Counted from the stretch's first letter, positions 7,252 to 14,409 are shown. The stretch: DNA of 40,273 bases from Thermoplasmata archaeon (GCA_030037735.1 JASHQC010000034.1:1-40273), one strand, 5' to 3'. The notes: generated from the sequence alone by a model not told the origin. Numbers and translations: made by a program.

Positions 7252-8208
7252 TCAGCCGGTCGTGAGCACGAGCGCCTTGACCCGGTTCGGTTCTAGGTCG
7301 ACGATCAACCCTTGGAGTACCCCCTCGGTGTAAACGCTGCCGGGGTTGGCGCACACCGTCCGACCGAGCTCGGAGAACCCCTTCGATTCGTGGATGTGAC
7401 CGTGGAGGCCCAGGAGCGGCTGGTATTGCTCCACGGCGGCCCGTACCGCCGAGCTACCGACGTGGACCATCTCGGGCTCCCCGCCGGGACCCATGACCTT
7501 CGTCAGGTCCGCGGTCAGTCGGGGCGCGATGTCGAGATGCGTACCTTGGGGGGGGACATGAATGTTGAAGACGGCCCGCTCGGGGTGGTCAAGCTCCTCC
7601 GCCGCGGCACGGATCCGTTCCGTGATCTGCGGCTCCGCGAGTTCCCGGTTCGTGTGCCACGGGGTGATGTTGCTGTACGGGACCGTCAGAAGCTCGTGCG
7701 TGTCGTCGAGACGAAGGATCTTTCCGTCCGTGAGCTCAATGTAGTCGCTCGACGCCAACACACCCTCCATCTCGTCCAGGTCGTCGTTCCCAAGCCCAAT
7801 GAGCGTCCGGATACCGGTCCCCTTGAGTCGGCTCTCCGCGATCGCCATCCAACGGCGCAGCACGTCCAGGGCCAGCGTCCGGAACAGCGCGTCGGCCGTC
7901 CGTCGGTCTGCCGACACGTCTTGCCACTCCTTCGGGGTCGTCCGGTACGGGATTGTCCCCGAGGCCCGCAGGTCTTCTTCGAATCTCGCCAGATCCGAGT
8001 CGGTCTGGACCCATCGACGGCTTCCGAGGTAGAGGCCCGTCCAGCCCCCGTTCTCGGGCCAGAGCGGGGTGATCGTCTTCCCGGCGATGTCTCCCCCGAT
8101 CAGCAGGACTCGGGCGTCGTAGACCTTCCCCGCATTGACGAATTTGCGGAAGCAGCGCTCCGACCCGTGCAGGTCGGAAACGAAGAAGACCCGAGTCGGT
8201 TTCGCCAT
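7252..8208 (-). CDS. Metallophosphoesterase, copy A of a duplicated module
   Basis: This 318-residue calcineurin-like phosphoesterase is predicted cytosolic, with a two-metal centre. Metal ligands are visible in order: SDLHGS (D12, H14), GGDIAGK (D40), GLGNDD (N141, with D142 where most members have His), NIHVPP (H217) and GLHGHIHES (H271, H273). The family is usually nearer 230 residues. The extra length is an insert between the second and third motifs (about residues 45-125). A paralogue of identical length lies at 17385-18341, sharing SDLHGSE-CFRKF, TPWH and GHIHES. It is convergent with nucleotidyltransferase A (6211-7245). Cleavage of a phosphodiester or phosphoprotein bond made by the partner is an inference. 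Confidence 0.85.
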   Translation of the reverse strand: MAKPTRVFFVSDLHGSERCFRKFVNAGKVYDARVLLIGGDIAGKTITPLWPENGGWTGLYLGSRRWVQTDSDLARFEEDLRASGTIPYRTTPKEWQDVSADRRTADALFRTLALDVLRRWMAIAESRLKGTGIRTLIGLGNDDLDEMEGVLASSDYIELTDGKILRLDDTHELLTVPYSNITPWHTNRELAEPQITERIRAAAEELDHPERAVFNIHVPPQGTHLDIAPRLTADLTKVMGPGGEPEMVHVGSSAVRAAVEQYQPLLGLHGHIHESKGFSELGRTVCANPGSVYTEGVLQGLIVDLEPNRVKALVLTTG

Positions 8209-8308
8209 CCGTTCCGCCGTCTCGAAGACGAAACCGGTCCGGCTAAAAGGGTTCCGGCGGTCCGAGCCCGATAGGGAATTTGCGGTCCGGCCATTCCGTG
8301 CACAAACT

Positions 8309-8316
8309 CTTAAGGA
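8309..8316 (+). promoter_or_regulatory. TATA-like box of the SRPBCC gene
   Basis: CTTAAGGA is centred about 27 bp before ATG 8339, which would give a leaderless transcript. The divergent phosphoesterase starts at 8208, so the 130-base gap must hold both promoters. Confidence 0.4.
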
Positions 8317-8338
8317 ACGGCCGTGAACTGGGCCGCCG

Positions 8339-8794
8339 ATGGAGGAAGAGCTCTACCCCATCATCATCCAGGTCACCATCCCCCTCCCCACCCACATGAT
8401 CTTCGCCGCCCTCACGGAGCCGACTGGCTTGATCGGCTGGCTCTGCGCCGAAGCCCACGTGGAGCCGCGAGTCGGCGGAGAGTGCCGTCTCCGGTTCGAA
8501 GGAGAGACCTCGTTCGAGACCCACGGCCCGGTGACTCACTTCACGCCGGATGTTGACTTCGGATTCGGATGGAGAGCCCCGAAGACCTTCGCTCCGTTCA
8601 TGAACGAGCCGTCGCCCGCCACTCGCGTCTACTTCCGGCTCGCCGATTCTCCAGAGGGGATCGACGTGACGTTGGAGCACATCGGCTGGGGGTCCGGCGA
8701 GAACTGGGAAGCGGCCCGGTCCTGGCACTTCCACCTCTGGGACGAAAAGATGCAGCAGCTGAAGGCGTACCTGATCAAGGCCGCCTACGGCTGA
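8339..8794 (+). CDS. SRPBCC/AHSA1-like ligand-binding domain protein
   Basis: This 151-residue single-domain protein has the START/Bet v 1-like fold seen in AHSA1 proteins. The opening strand IIIQVTIPLPTHMIFAALTE, then WLCAEAHVEPRVGGECRLRF, a central GFGWR, and a closing amphipathic helix with W and L residues (WHFHLWDEKMQQLKAYL) follow the family pattern. Such domains bind hydrophobic ligands in a deep cavity, and some assist Hsp90. No catalytic residues can be assigned. ATG 8339 is supported by a TATA-like box at the leaderless distance. The gene is convergent with the small zinc-ribbon gene that follows. Confidence 0.8.
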   Translation: MEEELYPIIIQVTIPLPTHMIFAALTEPTGLIGWLCAEAHVEPRVGGECRLRFEGETSFETHGPVTHFTPDVDFGFGWRAPKTFAPFMNEPSPATRVYFRLADSPEGIDVTLEHIGWGSGENWEAARSWHFHLWDEKMQQLKAYLIKAAYG

Positions 8795-8811
8795 CGACGC
8801 CCGATCCCACG

Positions 8812-8976
8812 TCAGCCGACGGGATGATACTTCGGGCAGACGAGCGCCCCGCAGACGGAGCAGAACCCTTCGGGGGAATTGTGGAATCCCCCCATCCTGC
8901 CGGGGGCGTCGGGGACGATGATCATGTGTTGTGTCGGGAAGTGACCACATCGGCAGCGGGCCCGTCCCGCCGGCAC
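8812..8976 (-). CDS. Small zinc-ribbon-like protein
   Basis: Read from GTG 8976 this is a 54-residue protein with two clusters of metal-binding residues: CRCGH near the N-terminus and CSVCGALVCPKYH at the C-terminus. That is enough for one or two zinc sites. Between them is MGGFHNSPEGF. The frame stays open to a GTG at 9108 (98 residues), but the longer form would cover the putative promoter of the divergent gene at 9114 and adds only an Arg-rich segment, so I prefer the short form. I do not recognise the family. It could be a small nucleic-acid-binding or structural protein. Convergence with the SRPBCC gene (18-base gap) and the ordered Cys pattern argue that it is real. Confidence 0.5.
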   Translation of the reverse strand: MPAGRARCRCGHFPTQHMIIVPDAPGRMGGFHNSPEGFCSVCGALVCPKYHPVG

Positions 8977-9084
8977 GGACTGCGCGACGATGCCGGTATC
9001 CCCCCGGCGAGCGAGGGGGACGCGAACCCAAAAAGGCTCGCCTGCCGCCGGCGAGCAGGCCCGGTTCGGAGCCCTGAGCGAACC

Positions 9085-9091
9085 GATAAAC
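9085..9091 (+). promoter_or_regulatory. TATA-like box of the H-domain/TusA fusion gene
   Basis: GATAAAC is centred 26 bp before ATG 9114 in otherwise GC-rich DNA, the spacing expected for a leaderless archaeal transcript. Confidence 0.45.
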
Positions 9092-9113
9092 GCCCGTCGG
9101 CTTCGCACCGACC

Positions 9114-9833
9114 ATGGAGGTCCTCGGCTGTCCTCTGCCGGACGATTGCTGGGTGGACATCGAGAACGATTCCTGGAGCCGCGCCGAGCCGGATGGGGTA
9201 ACGTTCTCCGCCGGTGTGCTCGCCTCGCAGGCGGCGTTTGCCGGCCGGTACACGTCGGTGCGGTTCCGGGCCGTGGAGGGGGTCGTCGAGCAAGGCCACA
9301 ACGTCGCGTTGCTCGAGAGCCTGCGGTCCACGGCTCCGTTCCGGATGCCCGTGACGGGACGGGTCGTCGTGCGCAACGAAGCGCTCACGACGCGCCCCAA
9401 GTTGCTCAATGACTCCCCCTACGACAAGGGGTGGGTCGTGCACTTCGTCCCCGCCAACCCCTCGGACATCGCCGGGAATCTGGCTCGTCCGGAAGCGGTG
9501 CGGAGCACGCTCGAGTCTCGTATCACCGAACGGCGTATCCATTGCTACCCTGCAGCGCCGGACCTTGAGATGTACGAGATCGGCTTGGAGTGCTCCGCGG
9601 CCCTCGCCCAGCTCGACGAGGAGCTGGCTCGCCGAGCACCCGATGACGTCGTGCTGCTGGTCACCGACGACCCGACCAGCCCGATCGAATTGGTCCGCTG
9701 GTCGGACCGGACCGGCCACACCCTCCTCCACCATCGGGTGGACGGGACCCTGCATCAGTTCCTGATCCGAAAGGAAGCATCCCCCGTGCCGCGCGTGCGT
9801 CGCGCCGGGTCGGGGAGGGTGGACGGCGCCTAA
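9114..9833 (+). CDS. Fusion of degenerate glycine-cleavage H-protein (lipoyl-like) domain and TusA-like domain
   Basis: This 239-residue protein has two recognisable parts. Residues about 20-112 follow the GcvH/lipoyl-carrier pattern very closely: VEQGHNVALLESLRSTAPF, then PVTGRVVVRNEAL, LLNDSPYDKGWVV. The lysine that carries lipoate in the ESVKAxSxxYxPVxG motif is Arg71 here, so normal lipoylation should not be possible. Residues about 150-220 follow TusA: YEIGLECSAALAQLDEEL, VTDDPTSPIELVRWSDRTGH and a final FLIRK. C160 occupies the sulfur-carrier position, but the usual CPxP is CSAA. TusA passes persulfide sulfur between proteins. A basic tail follows. The gene ends 4 bases inside the convergent rhodanese gene, a plausible sulfur donor. 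The domain calls are sight-based but strong; the role in sulfur transfer is inference. Confidence 0.8.
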   Translation: MEVLGCPLPDDCWVDIENDSWSRAEPDGVTFSAGVLASQAAFAGRYTSVRFRAVEGVVEQGHNVALLESLRSTAPFRMPVTGRVVVRNEALTTRPKLLNDSPYDKGWVVHFVPANPSDIAGNLARPEAVRSTLESRITERRIHCYPAAPDLEMYEIGLECSAALAQLDEELARRAPDDVVLLVTDDPTSPIELVRWSDRTGHTLLHHRVDGTLHQFLIRKEASPVPRVRRAGSGRVDGA

Positions 9834-10696
9834 GCGGTCTTTTCGACCGGTACGCGCACCCGGTTACCCCACTCGGACCACGAGCCGTCGTAGTTCCGCA
9901 CGTCCGGGTAGCCGAGGAGATACTTCAGCACGAACCACGTGTGGCTCGAGCGTTCGCCGATTCGGCAGTAGGTGATCACCGGTCTTTCTGGCGTGACCCC
10001 TTTCGGAGAATAGAGCGCCTCGATCTCCTCGCGGGTCTTGAACGTCCCGTCGTCCTTGACGGTCTGGGCCCACGGGATGTTCGCGGCGCCGGGGATGTGG
10101 CCCCCGCGCTGAGCCGCTTCGTTGGGGTACTCGGGGGGCGCTGTGATCTCGCCCGAGAACTCCTTCGGTCCCCGGACATCCACGAGGGCGAGGTTTCCCT
10201 TCTGGACCTCGGGGAGCTGGCTGAACACGTCGTCGAAGTAGACGCGGATCTTCGTGTCGGGCGGGCTCTTCACCGTAAAGTTGGTGGGCGAGCGGGTCGG
10301 AACGTCCTTGGTCAGCGGTTTGTCCTCCTCGATCCACTTCTTGCGGCCCCCGTTGAGGATCCGGACGTCGTTGACGTGGTGGTACTTGAACACCCACAAG
10401 GCATAGGCGGCGAACCAATTGTTGAAGTCCCCATAGAGCACCAGGGTGGTGTCCGGATTGATCCCCTTCGCCCGGAACAACGCCTGAAGCTGGGCGGAGT
10501 CGATGATGTCCCGCTTGACCGGGTCGTTGATGTCCTTCTTCCAATCGAACAGAATGGCGCCCGGAATGTGGCCCTGGTGATAGTTCGCTTGAGGGTCGTA
10601 GTCGACCTCCGCCACGACCACCTTCGGATCTTTGGCGTGTTCGGTCAGCCAGGCGGAATCGACCAGCACTTCGGGGTGGGCATACGACTTCGACAT
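9830..10696 (-). CDS. sseA: Two-domain rhodanese (thiosulfate/3-mercaptopyruvate sulfurtransferase)
   Basis: This 288-residue sulfurtransferase has two tandem rhodanese domains. It accepts a sulfane sulfur as a cysteine persulfide and hands it to an acceptor. The N-terminal domain (about 8-125) has HIPGAILFDW but Asp90 at the active-site position (LYGDFNNW), so it is structural. The C-terminal domain (about 150-285) has HIPGAANIPW and the active loop YCRIGERS with C244. CRxGx[RS] loops occur in thiosulfate sulfurtransferases, although 3-mercaptopyruvate is not excluded. The stop overlaps by 4 bases the stop of the convergent H-domain/TusA fusion gene, a natural candidate acceptor. Start at ATG 10696; no clear TATA box is seen. 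Confidence 0.9.
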   Translation of the reverse strand: MSKSYAHPEVLVDSAWLTEHAKDPKVVVAEVDYDPQANYHQGHIPGAILFDWKKDINDPVKRDIIDSAQLQALFRAKGINPDTTLVLYGDFNNWFAAYALWVFKYHHVNDVRILNGGRKKWIEEDKPLTKDVPTRSPTNFTVKSPPDTKIRVYFDDVFSQLPEVQKGNLALVDVRGPKEFSGEITAPPEYPNEAAQRGGHIPGAANIPWAQTVKDDGTFKTREEIEALYSPKGVTPERPVITYCRIGERSSHTWFVLKYLLGYPDVRNYDGSWSEWGNRVRVPVEKTA

Positions 10697-10809
10697 GGTA
10701 ACTCACTCGGGACGGGCCCGTGGCCCCCCTCGGGGAACCCTGGGTAAAAGGGGGCTTGGTTACGGCTAGGTAACCGGGCTCCGGACTGGGAGCGGGAGGA
10801 AGATCCGGT

Positions 10810-11127
10810 TCAGTCTCGCCGCCCGCGCCGGGGCAGTTCGTCGGTTGAGACTTCGATCGTTTCGGGGTCGAAGCCCAGCCGCTCCAACTCCACGCGGATG
10901 CGGGCCCGGTGGTCGCCCTGAAGGTAGACCTCTCCTTCGACCACGGAGCCGCCGGTCGCGAGGCGGTTCTTGAGCGTCCGCGTCGTCTCGGCCAGGTCGG
11001 TTCCCGTCGGGAATCCGGAGATGACCGTGGCGGGCTTGTTGTACCGCCGGGGCTCGACGCGAACCCGGATGCGGGCGGTCTCTCGATCGAGCGCTGACAG
11101 TATCTCGTCGAACTCGTTGCTGCCCAT
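10810..11127 (-). CDS. sui1: Translation initiation factor aIF1/eIF1 (SUI1)
   Basis: This is a 105-residue SUI1-domain protein. In archaea it binds the small ribosomal subunit near the P site and enforces accurate start-codon choice. The core shows RIRVRVEPRRYNKPATVISGF, then a helix with TLKNRLATGGSVVEGEVYLQGDHR, the highly conserved K-x-x-L/F-x-x-G-G-x-v motif of the family, and IRVELERLGFDPETIEV near the end. The length is typical for archaeal aIF1. This is the strongest single-gene marker that the contig is archaeal. It lies downstream of the ABC exporter genes on the same strand, with about 195 bases between. Confidence 0.92.
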   Translation of the reverse strand: MGSNEFDEILSALDRETARIRVRVEPRRYNKPATVISGFPTGTDLAETTRTLKNRLATGGSVVEGEVYLQGDHRARIRVELERLGFDPETIEVSTDELPRRGRRD

Positions 11128-11130
11128 GAT

Positions 11131-11316
11131 TCAGGTGGTTCCTCTGGCTCCGGCGTCCGCTCTCCGGGCCCCCCTTCGGTACGCCTGGCCGGAATCCTGG
11201 CCCAGAGCAGGTAGGTCGTGGTGGGGGGTTTCTATTCGGAGCAGCACCGGTTTCGAAGGGTCGATGCGACGGGGGATTATGAATTCTAGTACCGCGCGGT
11301 CGGTGAGCTCCTGCAA
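11131..11316 (-). CDS. Doubtful small ORF between the ABC permease and SUI1
   Basis: This 61-residue frame starts at TTG 11316, eight bases after the permease stop, and ends four bases before the SUI1 ATG, so its placement would suit an operon. The first half (AVLEFIIPRR, PVLLRIETPHH) could be a protein. The second half is Arg/Ala-rich low complexity, as expected from chance reading of GC-rich DNA. A purine-rich GGGGGAGA stretch lies directly against the TTG, too close for a good ribosome-binding site. The alternative is a plain intergenic leader carrying the SUI1 promoter; an AT-rich stretch, TTATGAATTC, lies at 11277-11286. Confidence 0.2.
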   Translation of the reverse strand: MQELTDRAVLEFIIPRRIDPSKPVLLRIETPHHDLPALGQDSGQAYRRGARRADAGARGTT

Positions 11317-11323
11317 TCTCCCC

Positions 11324-12100
11324 CTAATGCTCCCCCCACCGGTACAGACTCAGCGCAATAGCGGTACCGAGCACGGCGGCCCCGGCGAGGAGGACCACGT
11401 CGAGCACCGACCCGAATCCGACCGAAACGCCCTTCGGGAGCAGTCCCACGCTAGACTGGACAATAACGGCCGCGTAGGTACCGGGCAGGAAGTACGCGAC
11501 CGCCTGCCAGACGCGGGGGAGCAGCCAAATCGGGAGATACAGCGGGCTCAGCATGCCCAGCGACGTGAACAGCAGGTTTCCCACGGGCCAGATCTCCCGC
11601 TGGCTCCGCAGCCGGCTGGAGATCGCGATCCCGATGGCAGAAAAGAGGATCCACAGCAGCCCAATCGAGCCGACGAGAGCGAGCCAGGCGAACCACGGCA
11701 CATGAACGACCGAGGCCAGTAGCAGGCCCAGCACCACGTACGCCGGCAGCGCGCTGATCATGTTGGCGATCGCGATACCGAAAAGGTACCCGACCTTACC
11801 AAGCGGGGAGACGATGAACAGGTCCTGCAGGGACGACTCGAGTCGCCAGTAGGCGGAGTCCCCGAGCACCCAGTTCCCGATGTTCTGCGTCGTGAACAGC
11901 ATCGCCCCGATGATCTCGAGAGGGAACAGGCCGGGCGGCGAGATCAGTTTCAGGAAGTAGAGGAAGATGAACGGCAACAGGACCGGCGCGATCGTGGCCG
12001 CCGGGTTTCGGCTAATCCACCGCCAGCCGATCAACGCGAAGGCCGGGAAGACGCGCCCGTGGCGGGGGAGCTCACCGGCCGAGGGGGTCGCCGTCGCCAC
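11324..12100 (-). CDS. ABC-2 type transporter permease, second subunit
   Basis: This integral membrane subunit of an ABC exporter has 258 residues and about six hydrophobic helices (for instance APVLLPFIFLYFLKLI, then several from residue 100 on). It resembles the neighbouring permease in layout: a hydrophilic N-terminus, a cytoplasmic QNIGNWVLGDSAYWRLESS segment aligning with the partner's QIGQRVQNESAWIRIDHK segment, and a short C-terminal tail. I place the start at GTG 12100, two bases after the stop of the upstream permease. The frame extends to 12199, but that would overlap the upstream gene with low-complexity sequence. The two permeases probably form a heterodimer driven by the ATPase at 12863-13792. 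The substrate is unknown. Confidence 0.82.
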   Translation of the reverse strand: MATATPSAGELPRHGRVFPAFALIGWRWISRNPAATIAPVLLPFIFLYFLKLISPPGLFPLEIIGAMLFTTQNIGNWVLGDSAYWRLESSLQDLFIVSPLGKVGYLFGIAIANMISALPAYVVLGLLLASVVHVPWFAWLALVGSIGLLWILFSAIGIAISSRLRSQREIWPVGNLLFTSLGMLSPLYLPIWLLPRVWQAVAYFLPGTYAAVIVQSSVGLLPKGVSVGFGSVLDVVLLAGAAVLGTAIALSLYRWGEH

Positions 12101-12102
12101 GG

Positions 12103-12873
12103 TCAGCGCTCCCGGGAAATTCGGCGGGCCCAGTAGACCGCGCCCACGAAGGCCAGGATCGCCGCGACCACGAGGGCCACGGCGGCGAGCACTACCCACG
12201 CCGTCGGAAGGGAGAGGAGTCCTCGGGCCTCCTCGACCAAAGCGGTCCCGCCGGCTGTCGGAAGGAGGAGAACCCAGGGTTGGAGCGCCTGCGGGAACAG
12301 GTAGAGCGGGTAGAACACCGGCGGGAGAACGCCGAAGAAATTGAAGAAGAGCGTCGAGTACGGCCAGATGCTGCGCATGTTCTGGAACCAGGTCGAGATC
12401 ATGTACCCCACTGACGCGGTGAACACGAACTCCGCGCCGAGGACGGCGACCAAGACGAGGGCCGCCGGGACCGTGAGCGGTACGAGGATCGCCGAAGCCG
12501 TGAACAGCACCACGATCGGGAGACAGTAGGCCAGTAGGATCCCCACCGACATCCCGAGGAAGTACGCTTCCGGGGTCATCGGGGAGGCGTGGTACAGCTG
12601 GTGCAGCTTGTGATCGATCCGGATCCAGGCCGACTCGTTCTGGACCCGCTGGCCGATCTGGAACGTCGAGAAGACCACCGCTCCGAGCAGGGTGTACGAA
12701 AGGTACTCGCGGGCCAAAACGGCCACGAAGACGAGGAAGACGGCCTGTACGATGACCGAGGTGGCGATCGAGAGGACCTCATGGAGCTGCACCCGGAGCT
12801 CGGTCCCGATGAAGGCCCCGAGTCCGGTCCATCTCGACCGGGACACGGCCGGGAGGGCCAGGTCAGAATTCAT
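12103..12873 (-). CDS. ABC-2 type transporter permease, first subunit
   Basis: This 256-residue membrane protein has about six predicted helices, starting with an amphipathic GTELRVQLHEVLSIATSV segment that may contact the ATPase. It continues through VIVQAVFLVFVAVLA, and ends in a hydrophobic stretch and a basic tail (YWARRISRER). It starts at ATG 12873, 11 bases inside the ATPase gene, and its stop is two bases from the second permease's GTG. The overlaps indicate translational coupling and fixed stoichiometry. Its first four codons and flanking bases (ATGAATTCTGAC) are identical to those of the ATPase gene, a curiosity that may reflect duplication of a start region or chance. Confidence 0.85.
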   Translation of the reverse strand: MNSDLALPAVSRSRWTGLGAFIGTELRVQLHEVLSIATSVIVQAVFLVFVAVLAREYLSYTLLGAVVFSTFQIGQRVQNESAWIRIDHKLHQLYHASPMTPEAYFLGMSVGILLAYCLPIVVLFTASAILVPLTVPAALVLVAVLGAEFVFTASVGYMISTWFQNMRSIWPYSTLFFNFFGVLPPVFYPLYLFPQALQPWVLLLPTAGGTALVEEARGLLSLPTAWVVLAAVALVVAAILAFVGAVYWARRISRER

Positions 12874-13792
12874 CGTGGATCGACCTTCCCACGACGCGGA
12901 GGAACGCTTCTTCGAGCGTGACCGGACCGACGGTCGTCGTCAGGTTCGAATGGGCCGCGAGGGCCAGGATCTCTTTCAGGTCGCCCGGCCCCGTGATCAC
13001 GTGCACGGTGTCGCCGTCGCGGACGATCGGCCCGAACGTCGCGAGCTGCTGGGAAATTCCGTCTCCGGAGACTACCGACACCCGGAGCGTTCCACCGACC
13101 CGGTGCTTCAGTTGGTCCGCGGTGCCCTCCGCCAGCAGTCGACCCTGGTCGACGATGTACAGCCGTTGGGAGAGCGCCTCCGCCTCGTCGAGGTAGTGCG
13201 TCGTGAGCAGGATCGTCGACCCCTTGGTCGTCAATTCCTTGAAGGACTCCCATACGCCGCGACGGGCGAACGGGTCCATCCCGATCGTGGGCTCGTCCAG
13301 GAACAGGAGCGGTGCCTCCGTCGCGATGACGGTGGCCACCATGGTCCGCTGACGTTGTCCGCCGGACAACGTGATCGAGAGTCGGTCCGCGACCTCGGTG
13401 AGGCCCATTTGCTCCAGTGCGTGGTCCGCACGGCTTTGAGCCGTCTCTTTCGAGAATCCCCGGGCGCGGAGATAGGAGTAGGCCTGCTCCCGCGGAGTGA
13501 GATGCATGAACGGCTTGCCCTCCTGCGGCACGACGGCAAGGTAGGGCCGGACCGATTCCGGATCGGCGATCGCATCGCGGCCGAAGATTTCGACCGAACC
13601 CGACGTCGGCGCGAGCAGCGTGGAGGCAATCCGGAGGAACGTGGTCTTTCCGGCCCCGTTCCGGCCGAGCAGAGAGATCCGCTCCCCGCGGCTGATCCGC
13701 AGCGATACGCCCGACAGCGCTTCGATGTCGGGGCCGTTCCGCCCGCGGTAGATCTTCCGGACGGAGTCGGCGCGAAGCGCGTCAGAATTCAT
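12863..13792 (-). CDS. ABC transporter ATP-binding protein
   Basis: This 309-residue nucleotide-binding subunit powers the exporter formed with the two following permeases. The Walker A motif is GRNGAGKT (43-50), the Q-loop is in VVPQEGKPF, the signature is LSGGQRQR, Walker B is LLFLDEPTIGMDP, and the switch His lies in LLTTHYLDEAEAL. The length and C-terminal extension after the H-loop match the DRA/daunorubicin-resistance and Nod-type ATPases that pair with ABC-2 permeases. A role in exporting a drug, lipid or glycan is therefore plausible, but no substrate can be given. It is the first gene of the three-gene operon. No convincing TATA box was found in the 180 bases upstream. Confidence 0.92.
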   Translation of the reverse strand: MNSDALRADSVRKIYRGRNGPDIEALSGVSLRISRGERISLLGRNGAGKTTFLRIASTLLAPTSGSVEIFGRDAIADPESVRPYLAVVPQEGKPFMHLTPREQAYSYLRARGFSKETAQSRADHALEQMGLTEVADRLSITLSGGQRQRTMVATVIATEAPLLFLDEPTIGMDPFARRGVWESFKELTTKGSTILLTTHYLDEAEALSQRLYIVDQGRLLAEGTADQLKHRVGGTLRVSVVSGDGISQQLATFGPIVRDGDTVHVITGPGDLKEILALAAHSNLTTTVGPVTLEEAFLRVVGRSIHDEF

Positions 13793-13973
13793 GGCGGGGG
13801 TCCAGTCAGAGGCTCCATTTCAGTCGTGACCGCGATCGGAGTCTCGAAGCGAGAACCCGGGCGCCGGGACAGCAGCCGCGAGAGCCCGCCCGGCAGACGC
13901 CGGTGTCGCGGACCCGCGTTACTACAACGAACTCCCGGTGGAAGTGCAAGGCGCGGAGGACGAGCGGTTTCGC

Positions 13974-14366
13974 TCAGCCGCCGCAGCCGCAGCCCCCGCC
14001 GTTCGCTGAATTGCTGCCGCAGGACGTGCACCCGCCCGCGAGGCCAGCCTCGTCGGGCTCGGGGAGTGTCGGATTGGTGATCTTGAAGCCGGACTCCTGG
14101 AGGGTCTCGACGTAGTCGACCACCGCGCCATCGACGAACTTCTGGCTGCTCGGGTCGACAAGTAGGGAGAATCCATCCACCTTGACGACGGCGTCGTCGG
14201 CCCGGGGCTTCGAGAAGGCCATGCCAAACGCCACGGCCGACCCTCCGCCGCAGCACCCGCCTCCGCCCGGCTGGGCGTAGATGCGGACCCCGACCTCTCC
14301 CTTCTGGCCCTGGATGAGGCGGCGTATTTGCTCTTGGGCGGTAGCCTTGAACTCGACTGCGATCAT
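13974..14366 (-). CDS. HesB/IscA-like protein with Cys-rich tail
   Basis: This 130-residue protein has the HesB/IscA (A-type Fe-S carrier) fold pattern. After a helix (AQEQIRRLIQ) come VGVRIYAQPG, a glycine/cysteine turn GGGGCCGGGSA, the strand VKVDGFSLLVDPSSQKFVDG, then VDYVETLQESGFKITNPT. The C-terminal tail replaces the usual CGCG with an extended Cys/Gly region: GGCTSCGSNSANGGGCGCGG. Eight cysteines in total suggest binding or delivery of Fe-S clusters, or of another metal. I prefer ATG 14366 (MIAVEFKATAQEQI) over the upstream start at 14429, since the shorter form begins where the family begins. A TATA-like GCTTATCAA (14401-14409 on this strand) supports it. It is a likely client or donor in iron-sulfur metabolism. 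Confidence 0.78.
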   Translation of the reverse strand: MIAVEFKATAQEQIRRLIQGQKGEVGVRIYAQPGGGGCCGGGSAVAFGMAFSKPRADDAVVKVDGFSLLVDPSSQKFVDGAVVDYVETLQESGFKITNPTLPEPDEAGLAGGCTSCGSNSANGGGCGCGG

Positions 14367-14400
14367 AGTCGACCTCGTCACTGCGATGAGTGCGCTCCCT

Positions 14401-14409
14401 TTGATAAGC
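14401..14409 (-). promoter_or_regulatory. TATA-like box of the HesB/IscA-like gene
   Basis: GCTTATCAA on the minus strand is centred 39 bp before ATG 14366, giving a predicted leader of about 13 bases. Confidence 0.35.

Noticed and set aside
12940-12960. tRNA-like AGGTTCGAATGGG
   Set aside because: It lies inside the well-supported ABC ATPase coding region and has no matching stems.
12862-13795. Identical 12-base start regions (ATGAATTCTGAC) of the ABC ATPase and first permease as a mobile or recombination repeat
   Set aside because: It is too short and lies at start codons; chance or selection for an A/T-rich start is enough to explain it.
12692-14080. 462-residue plus-strand frame
   Set aside because: It runs opposite the ABC ATPase and permease, whose Walker and signature motifs leave no doubt about the coding strand.
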